Shown here: piece after piece, positions 36,044-46,747 of the stretch
Layout of the letters: each line of letters starts with the position of its first letter
Position numbering within the stretch: position 1 is the stretch's first letter
NCBI RefSeq assembly: GCF_009939195.1
Contig: NZ_JAACKC010000003.1
Location: 186,001-250,000 of the forward strand
Length of the DNA: 64,000 nt
Direction: 5' to 3'
Source: Acinetobacter kanungonis
Lineage (GTDB): Bacteria > Pseudomonadota > Gammaproteobacteria > Pseudomonadales > Moraxellaceae
Translations under genes and position numbers: made by a program
The notes under the pieces: model-generated
The model's input: only the letters and a program-made list of their open reading frames with translations
Databases searched by the model: none
Told to the model about the DNA's origin: nothing

Positions 36044-39000
36044 TTACTCTGCTGTTGGATTGGCTTTCTTCGGTGGACGACCACGTGGACGACGCGGACG
36101 AGCTTTTTCTTTCTCTTCCTTTTCAGCCGCAGTGTCTTCTGTCGTAACTGCTTCAGGGGCTGTCTCTTCAACCACATCTACAGCCAGTTCAGTTTGTACA
36201 GGTTCTGCCTTGGCTTTAGCTTTCGCAGGGGCTTTCGCTTCAACCACAACTTCTTCAACTACAGCAGGGGCTGGTGCTTCAGCAACAACTTCAGTTGCTG
36301 TAACTTCAGCAACGACCGCTACAGGCTCAGCAATAGCAGGAGCTTCTTCTACAACTGGAGCAGCTGGTTCAGCGGCAACAGGAGCATCTTCCACTTGTGC
36401 TTGTTTGGCTTGCGCATGGGCTTGTTCAGCCGCTTGTTTGGCTAAACGACGACGTTCACGCGGGTCATTGGCAACACGCTTTTCTGACTCAGGCTTTGGT
36501 GGAGTTAAATCCAACACTGGTGCTGGTTCAGCTTCAGGCGTAGCTTTCGCCACTTCTACATCACGTGTAACAGGCTTCTTCTCTGCTTCAGCAGCAGGAG
36601 CGCTGCTTAAGCTGGCTGCATACTCTGTCGTGAACTTTTGTAGCGCACGGTTGAACGTTGGAATTAGACCAAATTGTTCAATCAGTACGGCACAGTCTTC
36701 ACCATAGACATGGCGGATTAAGCTGCCCACTGTGTATTGCGCCAAAGTCGGCACTTGTGAAGGGTTGAGCTTAGGTGCTTGCGCTTGTTTAGCGTGCGCT
36801 TCACGTTGCTGACGACGACGCATACGCGGATCGTTGCTGGCACGTTTCACTTCAGAACGCGGCTTTTGCTCTTCTTTTTCAACGCTTGGCGTAGCTTCTG
36901 GTTGAGCTTCTGCCTTGCTTTCTGCTTCCACAGCCACAGGTGCAGTTTTCACGGCTTTTACAGGTTCAGCCGCAACTGGAGCTGCAGCTTCAACCGCAGC
37001 GACTGGCGCAGTGTTGTTGATGGCTACGATTTCGCTTTGTGCTTGATCAACATTCACCACCAATGCCGTAGGTAGCATGTCTTGACGTGGCGCATCAATG
37101 AGTTCCACTTTGACCTGTTGCTCATCTACAACCACTGGTGCTGGAGCTGCTGCCGCAGGTTGTTGCTGCTCGTTAAATACGCTTTGGTCGCGGTGGCGAT
37201 TTGGGCGATTTGGACGTTGCTGGTTGTTACGGTCACGACGTGGTACAGCTTGTTCAGCTTGAACTTCATTTTGTTGTTCAGGCTGTTGTTGACGTTGTTG
37301 TTGACGTTGACGCTTTTGTTCACGCTGTTCTTGGCGTTGCTCTTGACGCGACATTTGTACAACTTCTTCAACCACTTGATTTTGTTCTTGTGGTTGCTGT
37401 TCGCGTGGTTCACGTTGCTTGTTGTTATTACGTTTTTTGTTGTGACGTTGCGATCTTTCTTCTTTCTCTGCATTTTTCTCAGCAAAGTCACGTTGCTCAG
37501 TTTTTTGTGGAGCAGGTGTTGAAGATAGGTACGCGTTGTTGCTTGCTACAGGTGCTGGTGCGGCAGCAGCAGGTGTTGTCACTTGACCAAATTGACCACG
37601 GCTAACGGCACCGCCATTCACCATTTGTTCGATTGCAGCAGCTGCGTTATTTGCTGTACGCGCTTGGTCTACAGTTGCCGCTTGCTTTTGAACAAACAGG
37701 TTTTCTAACCATGCACATGGGCTGCTTGATGCAGCTGGTGCAGCGACAGGGGCTTGCTGTTGTTGTTGAGTCGCTTGTTGTGGTTTTTTCTTGCCGTGTT
37801 TTTCAGCAACAGGTGCAACACTTGGTTGTTGATCAGCATCTTCTAAGTGCCAATCTGAAGCTTCATAACCCAATTCTTTTTCGCTAGAACGTGTTGCTTC
37901 AGTACGTTCATAGCTGGTTGGCGCGAAGCCTTCAGGGTTATAGGAAATCTCGTAATGAGGTGTTTCTAAGTGCGGGTGTGGTAATACCGTTACACGTACA
38001 TTTGACGTTTGTTCTAGGTAAACTAAGCTGTGACGTTTTTCATTCAGCATGAATGCTGCAATTTCTACCGGTACTTCAACCTGTACTTCACCATGACGTT
38101 CACGTAAGGCAATTTCTTCCACTTTACGCATAATTGATAGTGAAAGTGAACGTAGGTCACGCACCATGCCTGTGCCATGACAGCGTGGGCAGACATAACC
38201 TGTTGCTTCTTCTAAAGATGGACGTAAGCGTTGACGGCTCATTTCCATTAAACCGAAGCGAGACAATTGACCAAACTGAATACGTGCGCGGTCACTTTGT
38301 GTTGCTTCGCGTAATTTCGCTTCAACCATGCGCTGGTTGCGGTCTTTGGTCATGTCGATGAAATCGATCACCACCAAACCACCAATATCACGCAAGCGTA
38401 ATTGACGCGCAATTTCTTCTGCGGCTTCAAGGTTGGTGTTCAGTGCAGTTTCTTCAACATCATGTCCGCGTGTAGATTTCGCAGAGTTAATGTCAATTGA
38501 AACTAAAGCTTCTGTTTGGTCAATCACGATTGAACCGCCAGAAGGCAATTTTACTTCACGTTCATAAGCTGTTTGAATTTGGCTTTCGATACCAAAATGC
38601 GCAAATAATGGCTCATTTAACGTATAGGTTTTTAACTTATCGATTTGACGAGGCATCACCGCTTTTACGAAGTTATAGGCTTCGTTATAGGCTTGCTCTG
38701 AGTCAATTAGGATTTCAGCCACATCATCACGTAAGTAATCACGAATCGCACGTGTCACTACACCTGCTTCTTGATGCACCAACATTGGTGATGGACCAGA
38801 ACTCGCCGTGCTTTGAATTTGTGCCCAAAGGTCAAGCAAGTGTTGAAGATCAAGTTGTAATTCTTCTTGAGAACGACCAATCCCCGCAGTGCGTACAATC
38901 ACGCTCATGCCACGCGGTACATTCAATGAAGCCAACATTTCTTTCAATTCTTCACGAACTGCACCCGAAATTTGACGGCTAATGCCACCACCTTTTGGAT

Positions 39001-39391
39001 TGTTTGGCATCAACACTAAATAGCGACCAGCCAAAGAAATGAAAGTCGAAAGCGCAGCACCTTTGTTGCCACGTTCTTCTTTTTCAACTTGAACCAAAAG
39101 CTCAGTGCCTTCAGTAATCAGTTCACGAATATTCGAAGTTTGGCGAGGGTCAGCTTTGTAGTATGAGTTTGCGATTTCGCGCATAGACAGGAAGCCTTGG
39201 CGTCCCGCACCGTATTCAACAAATACGGCTTCTAGAGAAGGCTCAACGCGAGTCACGTGACCTTTGTAGATATTCGATTTTTTTTGTTCACGGGTACGAT
39301 TTTCTAAATCGAAATCGTAAAGACGCTGACCTGTAACCAGTGCAACGCGGATTTCCTCGGCATGTGTTGCATTAATCAACATACGTTTCAT
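36044..39391 (-). CDS. rne: Ribonuclease E
   Basis: An 1115-residue endonuclease that starts mRNA decay and processes rRNA/tRNA. The N-terminal S1 domain (about 35-120) is followed by the RNase E/G catalytic domain with [13 protein letters not shown] and VVIDFIDM (metal-binding Asp residues) and the zinc link CPRCHGTG near residue 403. The last ~580 residues are a low-complexity, Gln/Arg then Ala/Val/Glu/Pro-rich scaffold with repeated NDPRxRRR blocks, ending [10 protein letters not shown]. This is the degradosome platform, with usual disorder. Confidence 0.97.
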   Translation of the reverse strand: MKRMLINATHAEEIRVALVTGQRLYDFDLENRTREQKKSNIYKGHVTRVEPSLEAVFVEYGAGRQGFLSMREIANSYYKADPRQTSNIRELITEGTELLVQVEKEERGNKGAALSTFISLAGRYLVLMPNNPKGGGISRQISGAVREELKEMLASLNVPRGMSVIVRTAGIGRSQEELQLDLQHLLDLWAQIQSTASSGPSPMLVHQEAGVVTRAIRDYLRDDVAEILIDSEQAYNEAYNFVKAVMPRQIDKLKTYTLNEPLFAHFGIESQIQTAYEREVKLPSGGSIVIDQTEALVSIDINSAKSTRGHDVEETALNTNLEAAEEIARQLRLRDIGGLVVIDFIDMTKDRNQRMVEAKLREATQSDRARIQFGQLSRFGLMEMSRQRLRPSLEEATGYVCPRCHGTGMVRDLRSLSLSIMRKVEEIALRERHGEVQVEVPVEIAAFMLNEKRHSLVYLEQTSNVRVTVLPHPHLETPHYEISYNPEGFAPTSYERTEATRSSEKELGYEASDWHLEDADQQPSVAPVAEKHGKKKPQQATQQQQQAPVAAPAASSSPCAWLENLFVQKQAATVDQARTANNAAAAIEQMVNGGAVSRGQFGQVTTPAAAAPAPVASNNAYLSSTPAPQKTEQRDFAEKNAEKEERSQRHNKKRNNNKQREPREQQPQEQNQVVEEVVQMSRQEQRQEQREQKRQRQQQRQQQPEQQNEVQAEQAVPRRDRNNQQRPNRPNRHRDQSVFNEQQQPAAAAPAPVVVDEQQVKVELIDAPRQDMLPTALVVNVDQAQSEIVAINNTAPVAAVEAAAPVAAEPVKAVKTAPVAVEAESKAEAQPEATPSVEKEEQKPRSEVKRASNDPRMRRRQQREAHAKQAQAPKLNPSQVPTLAQYTVGSLIRHVYGEDCAVLIEQFGLIPTFNRALQKFTTEYAASLSSAPAAEAEKKPVTRDVEVAKATPEAEPAPVLDLTPPKPESEKRVANDPRERRRLAKQAAEQAHAQAKQAQVEDAPVAAEPAAPVVEEAPAIAEPVAVVAEVTATEVVAEAPAPAVVEEVVVEAKAPAKAKAKAEPVQTELAVDVVEETAPEAVTTEDTAAEKEEKEKARPRRPRGRPPKKANPTAE

Positions 39392-40025
39392 GGGTGTAAC
39401 ACCTTATAGTGATACACAGCAAAAAATCGCTATACACGTAGCGAACATCAAACATCACGGATCAAACTCAGATCTCAAATAAACCGATTGCGGTCTGAGG
39501 GTTTACACTGGCCTGTTTTAAGGTGGGCTCCAGTTTTGATTCACGTATTGATGATGGCAATACGGCTTCAATCTTTAAACGATTAAAGTCACCTGTACAC
39601 TTCACTGGCAAACAAGCGGTGCATTGGATGTGAGTAACTTTCACTGTCACATTGCTCGAAGAGCATCCCTACAAAATAAGAGTGTCTTGATACGGAATTA
39701 TCGTCGTATCTTTACAAATTGTGCAGATCCAATGCATCAGACGCTGTAGCCTGAATGTGGTTTCAGGGTGCGACTAATCTGATGTGTATCAGTTTACGTT
39801 TAAAAACCAACTTGAGGTTGGCGACATATTTTTTCAGGCAAACTGATTTATGTACCTGAGGTACAATTAAACGCAACAGTTTGCAGTTTTGCCGATATAA
39901 TAAGCCTTCGGCGTCGGCATAATTCTTTTGGGACCTTTCCGAGTTTATAATCAAAATTTCAGCCATATTTCAATATGAATATAATTGAAATGTGTTGACG
40001 ATGATTCACTTACGGTGGTTTCCGT
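39392..40025 (-). other. Long rne 5' leader
   Basis: No convincing gene lies between rne and rluC (758 bases). If transcription starts at the promoter near 40032, the leader is about 630 bases. It contains short stems, for example GTACC-TCA-GGTAC and CCAAC-N5-GTTGG, in the 39810-39870 area. E. coli rne carries a long autoregulatory leader, so a similar role is inferred here. Two short frames inside (39763-39966, 39468-39650) look non-coding. Confidence 0.5.
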
Positions 40026-40031
40026 GCGCTG

Positions 40032-40093
40032 ACTATAGCAAACCTTGCATCATCTGCCTATGGGCTAAGCTTACGTTTCTAGTGAAAAGTATA
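40032..40093 (-). promoter_or_regulatory. Candidate rne promoters
   Basis: On the minus strand TGCTATAGT at about 40040-40032 is an extended -10 match (TG-N-TATAGT). A second -10-like TATACT at 40093-40088 has a TTGATT 19 bases upstream. Either would start the rne leader. Confidence 0.4.
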
Positions 40094-40149
40094 GCCTAAA
40101 TGATCAGTTTTTAATCAATTTTAGTATTTTTTTAGGTCACAGTATCTGT

Positions 40150-41088
40150 ATGAATTCTACGCAAGAATGGCAAAGTGTCACTTGGTTTGAAGTGGATGAG
40201 CATCAAGCGGGTCAACGCATCGATAATTTTTTATTTAGTCGACTCAAAGGTGTACCGAAAAGTCGCATTTATCGTTTGATTCGTGAAGGGCAGGTGCGCG
40301 TGAATAAAAAGCGCATTAAAGCCGAAACCAAATTGGCGATTGGTGACCAAATTCGCGTTGCACCGATTCGCTATGAACAAAAAGATGAAACGGCTGCACC
40401 TGTATCGGACAAAGTGGCGCAGAGTTTACTCAGCCGTGTGGTGTATGAAGATGAAGGTCTGATGGTGGTGAATAAGCCATCGGGCATTGCGGTACATGGT
40501 GGCAGTGGTGTGGCCTATGGTCTGATTGAAGGCTTGCGTGCGGCTACAGGCAAAAAATATTTAGAATTGATTCACCGTATTGACCGTGATACGTCAGGTC
40601 TGGTGATGATTTCTAAAAAGCGTAGTGTGTTAAAAACCTTACAAGACCTGTTGCGTGAGCACAAAATCAAGAAAACCTACGCGGCTGTCGTGAAAGGTGT
40701 GGTGAGTTTAGACAAGCAACTGATAGATGCACCGTTACACCGCTATGAACTTTCGAATGGCGAACGTCGTGTGCGCGTATCGAAAGAAGGCAAGGACTCG
40801 AAAACCCAATGGAATGTGGCGGAACGTTTTATGCATGCCACTTTGGTGTATGCATCGCCTCTTTCAGGTCGTACTCATCAAATTCGTGTGCATGGTTTAA
40901 GTATTGGTCATCCGCTGGTGGGGGATGAAAAATATGGACATGAAACTGAGTACAATGGTCCTAAACCACGTCGTTTATGTCTACACGCGATGCGTTTGGA
41001 TATTCCGGGTTATCCGCCGATTGAAGCACCGTTGCCTGAAGATATGCAGAGTATTGTGGCGCAGTTGAGAGCACAGAAAAAGGACTAA
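40150..41088 (+). CDS. rluC: 23S rRNA pseudouridine synthase RluC
   Basis: A 312-residue enzyme. An N-terminal S4 RNA-binding domain (GQRIDNFLFSRLKGVPKSRIYRLIREGQVRVN) is followed by the RluA-type catalytic domain with IHRIDRDTSGLVMISK, where the Asp after HRI is catalytic, and SGRTHQIRVHG. RluC modifies positions 955, 2504 and 2580 of 23S rRNA in E. coli. The divergent arrangement with rne is the same as in many gammaproteobacteria. A terminator follows. Confidence 0.95.
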   Translation: MNSTQEWQSVTWFEVDEHQAGQRIDNFLFSRLKGVPKSRIYRLIREGQVRVNKKRIKAETKLAIGDQIRVAPIRYEQKDETAAPVSDKVAQSLLSRVVYEDEGLMVVNKPSGIAVHGGSGVAYGLIEGLRAATGKKYLELIHRIDRDTSGLVMISKKRSVLKTLQDLLREHKIKKTYAAVVKGVVSLDKQLIDAPLHRYELSNGERRVRVSKEGKDSKTQWNVAERFMHATLVYASPLSGRTHQIRVHGLSIGHPLVGDEKYGHETEYNGPKPRRLCLHAMRLDIPGYPPIEAPLPEDMQSIVAQLRAQKKD

Positions 41089-41123
41089 GCCTTTTCCCTC
41101 TCTAACTAGGAGAGGGGTAGGGA

Positions 41124-41149
41124 GAGGTGCTAAAACAGCACCTCTTTTG
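41124..41149 (+). terminator. Intrinsic terminator of rluC
   Basis: GAGGTGCT and AGCACCTC form a perfect 8-bp stem with an AAAAC loop and a TTTT tail. A second, weaker stem (CCTCTC / GAGAGG) lies just upstream. Confidence 0.8.
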
Positions 41150-41186
41150 TCGTGATTAACTGGAAATGATGCGGTATTGGTCATCT

Positions 41187-41277
41187 TTACTTTTCAGCGA
41201 TGAAAAGTAACAAAAATCATTTGTTGAGCTGATGGAACGTACTTGTACCATAGCTCAATGGCGACATCCTTGTCGCC
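41187..41277. repeat. Structured intergenic repeat, copy A
   Basis: A 91-base unit made of three stems. The first is TTACTTTTCA-GCGA-TGAAAAGTAA (10 bp). The second pairs TTGAGCT (41224-41230) with AGCTCAA (41252-41258), extended by ATGG/CCAT. The third is GGCGACA-TCCT-TGTCGCC. Copy B at 55171-55261 has the same length and order. No coding sequence. Confidence 0.75.
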
Positions 41278-41337
41278 ATCATGTAGCAAATGCATCGTGT
41301 AAATTTTCTTCATAAAAGCAAATATTGGAACCCCAGC

Positions 41338-42006
41338 ATGAATAAACCTGTAGAACTGATTATCTTTGATTGGGACGGTACTTTATTTGATTCAGTCGGG
41401 CAAATCGTGGCGAGTTTGTTGTTTGCAGCACAGCAATTTTCGCAACCACTCACGCGTGAAGATGCCAAAAGTATTATTGGTTTAGGTTTGCCTGAAGTTG
41501 CACAACGTTTATTCCCGCAAGTGCCTGAATTACACACCGAGATTTTGCAATGTTATGCCGAGCATTATGTCGCAAATTCTAAAGGCGATGTCTGGTTTGA
41601 TGGCGTAGCTAACATGCTCAATGAACTACGCGAAGCTGGTCTATTATTGGCGGTTGCAACGGGCAAAAGCCGTAAAGGTTTGGATCGTGTTTTGGCGCAA
41701 ACCAATAGCCACGAGTTATTTGTTGCGACACGTGCTGCCAGTGAAACCCGTTCTAAACCTGACCCGTTGATGTTGCAGGAAATTTTGCAGGTGACTGGAC
41801 TGCATGCAGAACAAGCGATTATGGTCGGTGATACCAGCTACGACTTGGAAATGGCGAGAAATATTGCCATGCCTCGCGTGGGGGTGAGTTATGGTGTGCA
41901 TACGCCTGAAACCTTAAAACAGTATCAACCTTTAACCATTGCTGATGATGTTGCCAGTTTAGCTCAGTTTTTAAATCGGCAAGTCAAGGCTGCTGATGTG
42001 GCATAA
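41338..42006 (+). CDS. HAD-superfamily hydrolase (phosphoglycolate phosphatase-like)
   Basis: 222 residues from the ATG at 41338 (MNKPVELIIFDWDGTLFDS). The HAD motifs are DWDGTLFDS (nucleophile Asp), AVATGKSRKG (motif II), RSKPDP (Lys of motif III) and MVGDTSYDLEMARN (motif IV). It fits the Gph/HAD-IA group; the substrate is not fixed by sequence. The start at 41290 upstream in frame is rejected because the homology begins at 41338. Confidence 0.85.
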   Translation: MNKPVELIIFDWDGTLFDSVGQIVASLLFAAQQFSQPLTREDAKSIIGLGLPEVAQRLFPQVPELHTEILQCYAEHYVANSKGDVWFDGVANMLNELREAGLLLAVATGKSRKGLDRVLAQTNSHELFVATRAASETRSKPDPLMLQEILQVTGLHAEQAIMVGDTSYDLEMARNIAMPRVGVSYGVHTPETLKQYQPLTIADDVASLAQFLNRQVKAADVA

Positions 42007-42080
42007 GCAAAGTTGATTATTTTTCAAGGCGTATCAGGATATGCGCCTAAAATGACTTTTGAATAACAAGAAAATAGGCT

Positions 42081-42794
42081 ATGAGTCGTTCTATTCGATT
42101 ACTGCATTTATTACAGCATCTCCGTGAACAGCGTTATCCTGTTACGGCGCAACGTTTGGCTGAACATCTAGACATCAGTGTAAGAAGTGTTTATCGAGAT
42201 ATTGAAAGTTTACGTGATCAAGGCGTCAATATTGAGGGAAGTGTCGGTGTAGGCTTTCAATTGAAAGAAAACTTTCTTCTTCCCCCCATGAGTTTGGATG
42301 AATCAGAAATTGAGGCCATGTATCTGGCCTTACAATGGGCCAAATCCATTCCTGATCAAGCCTTACAACAGGCTTCACATTCGGTATTAAGTAAATTAAG
42401 AGCAGTATTACCCCAAAGAAAACAAGAATTTTTAAATGATACTTATCTAAAATCGATTCATTCGTGGATTGAGGTCGACTCAACTGTTGTTGAACAAGTG
42501 CGTATTGCCATTCGTTTACAAACTAAAATTCAGATTGATTATCTAGATGAGCACAAACAGATTTCACACAGGCAATTATGGCCGTTTGCATTGGGATATT
42601 TTAACGACAAAATGTTGTTGGCTGCATGGTGTGAATTACGGGAAGATTTTAGAAATTTCCGTTTAGATCGCATACAAACGCTGGTATTGACTGAACATAT
42701 CTATCCTCAGTTTAAACGTCATTTATTTCAGCAATGGTGTCAAAAAGAATTTTCAAATTCAGAACAATCAGCCAGCACTACTGACAAAAACTGA
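42081..42794 (+). CDS. YafY-type transcriptional regulator (HTH + WYL)
   Basis: 237 residues. An N-terminal DeoR/HTH_11 helix-turn-helix (TAQRLAEHLDISVRSVYRDIESLRDQGVNIEG) precedes a WYL domain (about 130-210) with IQIDYLDEHKQISHRQLWPF. WYL proteins usually bind nucleic acid or small ligands and regulate neighbouring genes. It lies 49 bases upstream of the GST gene on the same strand, so the GST may be its target or partner. Confidence 0.88.
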   Translation: MSRSIRLLHLLQHLREQRYPVTAQRLAEHLDISVRSVYRDIESLRDQGVNIEGSVGVGFQLKENFLLPPMSLDESEIEAMYLALQWAKSIPDQALQQASHSVLSKLRAVLPQRKQEFLNDTYLKSIHSWIEVDSTVVEQVRIAIRLQTKIQIDYLDEHKQISHRQLWPFALGYFNDKMLLAAWCELREDFRNFRLDRIQTLVLTEHIYPQFKRHLFQQWCQKEFSNSEQSASTTDKN

Positions 42795-42843
42795 CACAGC
42801 TCAGGTCTATTCTAAAAAAACAATATACACAGAGGATAGAACA

Positions 42844-43449
42844 ATGGCTTTAACTTTATATACAAATAAGCAATCTCGAGGCGTTGTAGTGGATTGGCTC
42901 TTGCTTGATTTGGGGATTGAGGTTGAGCGGATAGAAGTCGCTTATGGCGCGGAAATGAAATCAGCCGAATTTTTAAAACTCAACCCATTTGGTAAAGTGC
43001 CTGTGTTGGTGGATGGCGAAGTGGTAATTTATGAATTAGATGCCATTTGTGCATATTTGGCAGATAAATTCGCTGAAAAAGGTTTAGCGCCTGCACTCGA
43101 TGATCCGAAAAGAGGTTTATATTATCGTTGGTTGTTCTTTGCTGCAGGTCCGTTTGCAGCAGCTTCCGACAATGAACATTTAAAAGTTCAGGTGGCACCC
43201 GAGCAAAAAATGTTTATGGGCTATGGCGATTATCAGGATACCTATCAAGCCTTGATTCAAGGTTTGGAGCAGGCGAGTCCGTATTTATGCGGTGCACAGT
43301 TTACGGCAGCCGATATCAGTTTAGGGGCAATGCTTATGTGGCAATTAAAGATGAATTTATTAAAGCCACATCCTACAATTGACCGCTATGTATTGGCCAT
43401 ACAGCAACGTGAAAGTTTAAAGAACAATCCTGCTTTGTTTGCGGCATAA
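42844..43449 (+). CDS. Glutathione S-transferase
   Basis: 201 residues with a thioredoxin-fold N-terminal half (LTLYTNKQSRGVVVDWLLLDLG, then NPFGKVPVLVDGEVVIYELDAICAYLA with the cis-Pro and the Glu-Asp-type glutathione site) and a helical C-terminal domain (GAQFTAADISLGAMLMW). An AGAGGATAGA ribosome site precedes the ATG. Substrate unknown. A terminator follows. Confidence 0.88.
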   Translation: MALTLYTNKQSRGVVVDWLLLDLGIEVERIEVAYGAEMKSAEFLKLNPFGKVPVLVDGEVVIYELDAICAYLADKFAEKGLAPALDDPKRGLYYRWLFFAAGPFAAASDNEHLKVQVAPEQKMFMGYGDYQDTYQALIQGLEQASPYLCGAQFTAADISLGAMLMWQLKMNLLKPHPTIDRYVLAIQQRESLKNNPALFAA

Positions 43450-43462
43450 CGCCATTTGACTC

Positions 43463-43490
43463 AAAAAGCCTCTGATCTAAGAGGCTTTTT
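43463..43490 (+). terminator. Intrinsic terminator after the GST gene
   Basis: AAAAAGCCTC and GAGGCTTTTT form a perfect 10-bp stem with a T-run. Confidence 0.88.
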
Positions 43491-43719
43491 AAAGTTGTAG
43501 ATCTATCTCAATAGACTGCTCGCGTATTATTTTTTAGTCGTAGTTGAAAAATTCAATTCACTCTATAACGTTGAATTCTGAATGATTAGCGCATTTTTCT
43601 CTTTGATTTTTCTACATTGTTTATTTTGATGAGTAAAACAAACAAAGATTAATAAGTTCTAGCTATTGTAAAAAATAAAATAAGTATTGGCATAAAATCG
43701 CCAATTTTCCGATGCTTAA

Positions 43720-43806
43720 GCTGTCTAAATATACACGTTTTAGCGGTGGTTAGGGACAGCCATCAGATTTCATTTCGCACTTTCGTTAAATCGAAAAGAT
43801 GCTGTC
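43720..43806. promoter_or_regulatory. Candidate operator region upstream of mhpD
   Basis: The 416 bases between the GST gene and mhpD hold no gene. GCTGTCTA occurs twice (43720-43727 and 43801-43808) with an inverted GACAGC at 43755-43760. Together with a GAT/ATC extension the last two form an inverted repeat around 37 bases. It is a plausible regulator-binding region. Confidence 0.35.
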
Positions 43807-43865
43807 TACACGCTTCTCTCGCGCAAAACGTTATCTATCTTTATTTGCAGTTTAAGGAAACATAG

Positions 43866-44663
43866 ATGTCGAATTCTGCTGTTGTTGAATCCGTTGCCTT
43901 AGCACTTCGTAACGCTGAGCTTACACAGACTGCGATTGCTCCTATTCGCCCACAACTGGGTGCGGAACAAGCAGACGTCGATATTGCGTATGCGGTTCAG
44001 GAAGTAAATACCCTGCGTGCCTTAAGCGAAGGTCGTCGTTTAGTCGGACGCAAAATTGGTCTGACCTCCAAAGTGGTTCAAGCACAACTTGGCGTAGATC
44101 AGCCTGACTTTGGAATGCTGTTTGCCGATATGGCTTATGGAGATGGCGAAGCCATTCCTGCGGGATTGTTGATTCAGCCCAAAGTCGAAGCTGAAATAGC
44201 GCTGGTCATCAACAAAGACTTGACCCAAGAAAAACATAGCTATGCCGATATTATCAGTGCCACAGCCTATGCCTTGCCTGCAATTGAAGTGGTGGATAGC
44301 CGCATTGAAAACTGGAAAATTTCATTGATTGATACGGTGGCAGACAACGCTTCATCGGCTGCGTTTGTATTGGGCTCACGTCCAGTCAAATTAGATCAAC
44401 TTGATTTGGTCAATTGCACAATGACCATGACGCGTGGTGAAGACGTGGTTTCGCAAGGTGTGGGTAAGGCGTGTTTAGCCAATCCACTGAATGCTGCGGT
44501 ATGGCTTGCCGATGAGATGGTACGCCGTGGTCGTCCATTGCTTGCAGGCGACATTATTTTAACCGGTGCTTTGGGACCTATGGTGGTTGCCCATCCTGGG
44601 GACGAATTCAAGGTTGAAATTGAAGGATTTGGCTCAGTGGTCGCTGCGTTTGCTGCGGAATAA
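43866..44663 (+). CDS. mhpD: 2-keto-4-pentenoate hydratase (2-hydroxypentadienoate hydratase)
   Basis: 265 residues of the FAH-type hydratase/decarboxylase fold (GRKIGLTSKVVQAQLGVDQPDFGML, then PKVEAEIALVI with the metal-binding Glu residues, and PAIEVVDSRIENW). MhpD hydrates 2-hydroxypenta-2,4-dienoate to 4-hydroxy-2-oxovalerate. Length is close to E. coli MhpD. mhpF follows after 25 bases, giving the mhpDFE order. TAAGGAAACAT is the ribosome site. Confidence 0.92.
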   Translation: MSNSAVVESVALALRNAELTQTAIAPIRPQLGAEQADVDIAYAVQEVNTLRALSEGRRLVGRKIGLTSKVVQAQLGVDQPDFGMLFADMAYGDGEAIPAGLLIQPKVEAEIALVINKDLTQEKHSYADIISATAYALPAIEVVDSRIENWKISLIDTVADNASSAAFVLGSRPVKLDQLDLVNCTMTMTRGEDVVSQGVGKACLANPLNAAVWLADEMVRRGRPLLAGDIILTGALGPMVVAHPGDEFKVEIEGFGSVVAAFAAE

Positions 44664-44688
44664 ATTGGATTTTTGAGAGAGTAGATGC

Positions 44689-45585
44689 ATGAAAAAGATT
44701 AAATGTGCATTAATCGGTCCGGGAAATATTGGGACTGATTTACTGTATAAGTTGCAGCGTAGCGAATTTCTGGAACCTGTGTGGATGGTTGGGATTGATC
44801 CAACTTCGGAAGGTTTGGCACGTGCTGCCAGTATGGGCATCAAAACTACGGCAGAAGGCGTAGACGGTTTGCTGCCACATGTACTTGCAGATGAAATTCA
44901 GATTGCCTTTGATGCGACTTCAGCATATGTGCATGCAGAAAACAGCCGCAAGTTGAATGAGTTGGGTGTACAGATGATTGACCTGACGCCTGCTGCGATT
45001 GGTCCGTTCTGTGTGCCACCTGTAAATCTTCAAGAATTGTTGGATGCAGGTGAGTTGCCGAATGTGAACATGGTGACCTGTGGTGGTCAAGCGACCATTC
45101 CTATGGTGGCTGCGATTTCACGTGTACAGCCTGTGAACTATGGTGAAATTATTGCCACCGTTTCGACCAAATCGGTCGGTCCAGGGACACGTAAAAACAT
45201 TGATGAATTTACCCGTACTACGGCAGGTGCGATTGAAAAAGTTGGCGGTGCAAAACAAGGGAAAGCCATCATCATTATTAACCCAGCCGAACCTCCATTG
45301 ATGATGCGTGACACCGTGCATTGCTTGGTCGAAGGTGAGCCTGATCAAGCGGCAATTACCGCTTCGGTGCAAGCCATGATCACAGAAGTACAAAAATATG
45401 TACCGGGTTACAAGTTGGTGAATGGTCCTGTCTTTGATGGCAATCGTGTTTCGATTTTCCTTGAAGTACAAGGTTTGGGCGATTTCTTGCCGACCTATGC
45501 AGGCAATCTCGACATTATGACTGCAGCAGCGGCACGAACCGCAGAAATGTTTGCAGAACGTTTATTGGCAACCGCTGAAGTATAA
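44689..45585 (+). CDS. mhpF: Acetaldehyde dehydrogenase (acylating)
   Basis: 298 residues. The NAD-binding motif is [16 protein letters not shown] and the catalytic Cys lies in [13 protein letters not shown] near residue 127. The enzyme converts acetaldehyde, channelled from the MhpE aldolase, to acetyl-CoA with NAD and CoA. The two proteins normally form a complex. It is slightly shorter than the E. coli protein. mhpE starts 10 bases after its stop. Confidence 0.93.
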   Translation: MKKIKCALIGPGNIGTDLLYKLQRSEFLEPVWMVGIDPTSEGLARAASMGIKTTAEGVDGLLPHVLADEIQIAFDATSAYVHAENSRKLNELGVQMIDLTPAAIGPFCVPPVNLQELLDAGELPNVNMVTCGGQATIPMVAAISRVQPVNYGEIIATVSTKSVGPGTRKNIDEFTRTTAGAIEKVGGAKQGKAIIIINPAEPPLMMRDTVHCLVEGEPDQAAITASVQAMITEVQKYVPGYKLVNGPVFDGNRVSIFLEVQGLGDFLPTYAGNLDIMTAAAARTAEMFAERLLATAEV

Positions 45586-45595
45586 GGAGCAACCC

Positions 45596-46615
45596 ATGTC
45601 TAAGATTATTGTGCATGATATGACTTTGCGTGATGGGATGCATCCTCAGCGCCATCAAACTACGGTTGAGCAAATGATTGCAATTTCAACTGCTTTGGAT
45701 GATGCGGGTGTACCGTTAATTGAAGTCACTCATGGGGATGGGTTGGGCGGTTCATCGGTCAACTACGGTTTTGCTGCGGCAAGTGATGAAGAATACTTAT
45801 CTGCTGTGGTTCCGCGGATGAAAAATGCCAAAGTTTCGGCATTACTTCTACCGGGGATTGGTACCGTCGATCATTTGAAAATGGCGCATGAGATTGGTGT
45901 GTCGACCATTCGTGTGGCGACGCACTGTACCGAAGCAGATTGTTCCGAACAGCATATCACCGCTGCGCGTCACTTGGGGATGGATACAGTTGGTTTCTTG
46001 ATGTTGGCGCATATGGCATCACCGGAGCGTCTTTTAGAAGAAGCGAAAAAGATGGTGTCTTACGGGGCAAACTGTATTTATGTGACAGACTCAGCGGGTT
46101 ATATGCTGCCACAAGATGTGACAGACCGCGTTAGTTTACTGCGCCAAGAATTGGACAGCAGTATTGAACTGGGTTTCCATGGTCATCATAACTTGGGCAT
46201 GGGCGTAGCCAATACGGTAGCAGCGGTTGAAGCGGGTGCAATTCGTGTCGACTTGGCTTCTGCGGGCTTGGGTGCAGGTGCGGGCAATACACCATTGGAA
46301 TTGTTTATTGCGGTGGCAAACCGGATGGGCATGGAAACAGGTGTAGATTTGTTTAAGGTGCAAGATGTAGCAGAAGATTTGGTGATTCCAATGATGCTAA
46401 ATCCAATTCGTGCCGACCGTGATGCCGCAACTTTAGGTTATGCAGGCGTGTATTCATCATTCCTGTTGTTCGCGAAACGCGCTGAAGCCAAATATGGTGT
46501 CTCTGCACGTGAAATTCTGTTGGAATTGGGACGTCGTGGTACCGTAGGTGGTCAGGAAGACATGATTGAAGATTTGGCGTTGACCATGTCTAAAGCGAAG
46601 GCTGCTTTGGTTTAA
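45596..46615 (+). CDS. mhpE: 4-hydroxy-2-oxovalerate aldolase
   Basis: 339 residues from the ATG at 45596, which follows AAGGAGC. The HMGL-like domain begins [17 protein letters not shown], with the metal-binding Asp in TLRDG and the His pair in [11 protein letters not shown]. It splits 4-hydroxy-2-oxovalerate into pyruvate and acetaldehyde. The last gene of mhpDFE, ended by a strong terminator. Confidence 0.94.
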   Translation: MSKIIVHDMTLRDGMHPQRHQTTVEQMIAISTALDDAGVPLIEVTHGDGLGGSSVNYGFAAASDEEYLSAVVPRMKNAKVSALLLPGIGTVDHLKMAHEIGVSTIRVATHCTEADCSEQHITAARHLGMDTVGFLMLAHMASPERLLEEAKKMVSYGANCIYVTDSAGYMLPQDVTDRVSLLRQELDSSIELGFHGHHNLGMGVANTVAAVEAGAIRVDLASAGLGAGAGNTPLELFIAVANRMGMETGVDLFKVQDVAEDLVIPMMLNPIRADRDAATLGYAGVYSSFLLFAKRAEAKYGVSAREILLELGRRGTVGGQEDMIEDLALTMSKAKAALV

Positions 46616-46657
46616 TTTATTAATTAAAGCGAAGAATCGAAAGCATCTAATGTCTAT

Positions 46658-46695
46658 AAGTTAAGGAGTTTCTCGTAAACTTCTTAACTTTTTTC
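46658..46695 (+). terminator. Intrinsic terminator of mhpDFE
   Basis: AAGTTAAG and CTTAACTT arms, extended by AGTTT/AAACT inside, end in a T-run. This is one of the longest stems in the window. Confidence 0.9.
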
Positions 46696-46747
46696 TTTTC
46701 ATAATTTTGTTGAGTCCCTCCAGAATCATATACTTGGAGCTCGTATG

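Noticed and set aside
36060..38982. Several open frames on the plus strand opposite rne (for example 36060-36707, 37082-37522, 38497-38982)
   Set aside because: They are mirror frames of the low-complexity and biased codons in rne. They show repetitive Ser/Thr/Ala, Leu/Phe or Val/Leu-rich sequence, no ribosome sites and no recognisable domain.
39468..39650. 60-residue frame just upstream of rne
   Set aside because: No clear ribosome site or recognised domain; it lies entirely inside the leader.
39763..39966. 67-residue frame in the rne leader
   Set aside because: No recognised domain and no clear ribosome site; it covers the stem-rich leader and is better explained as non-coding.
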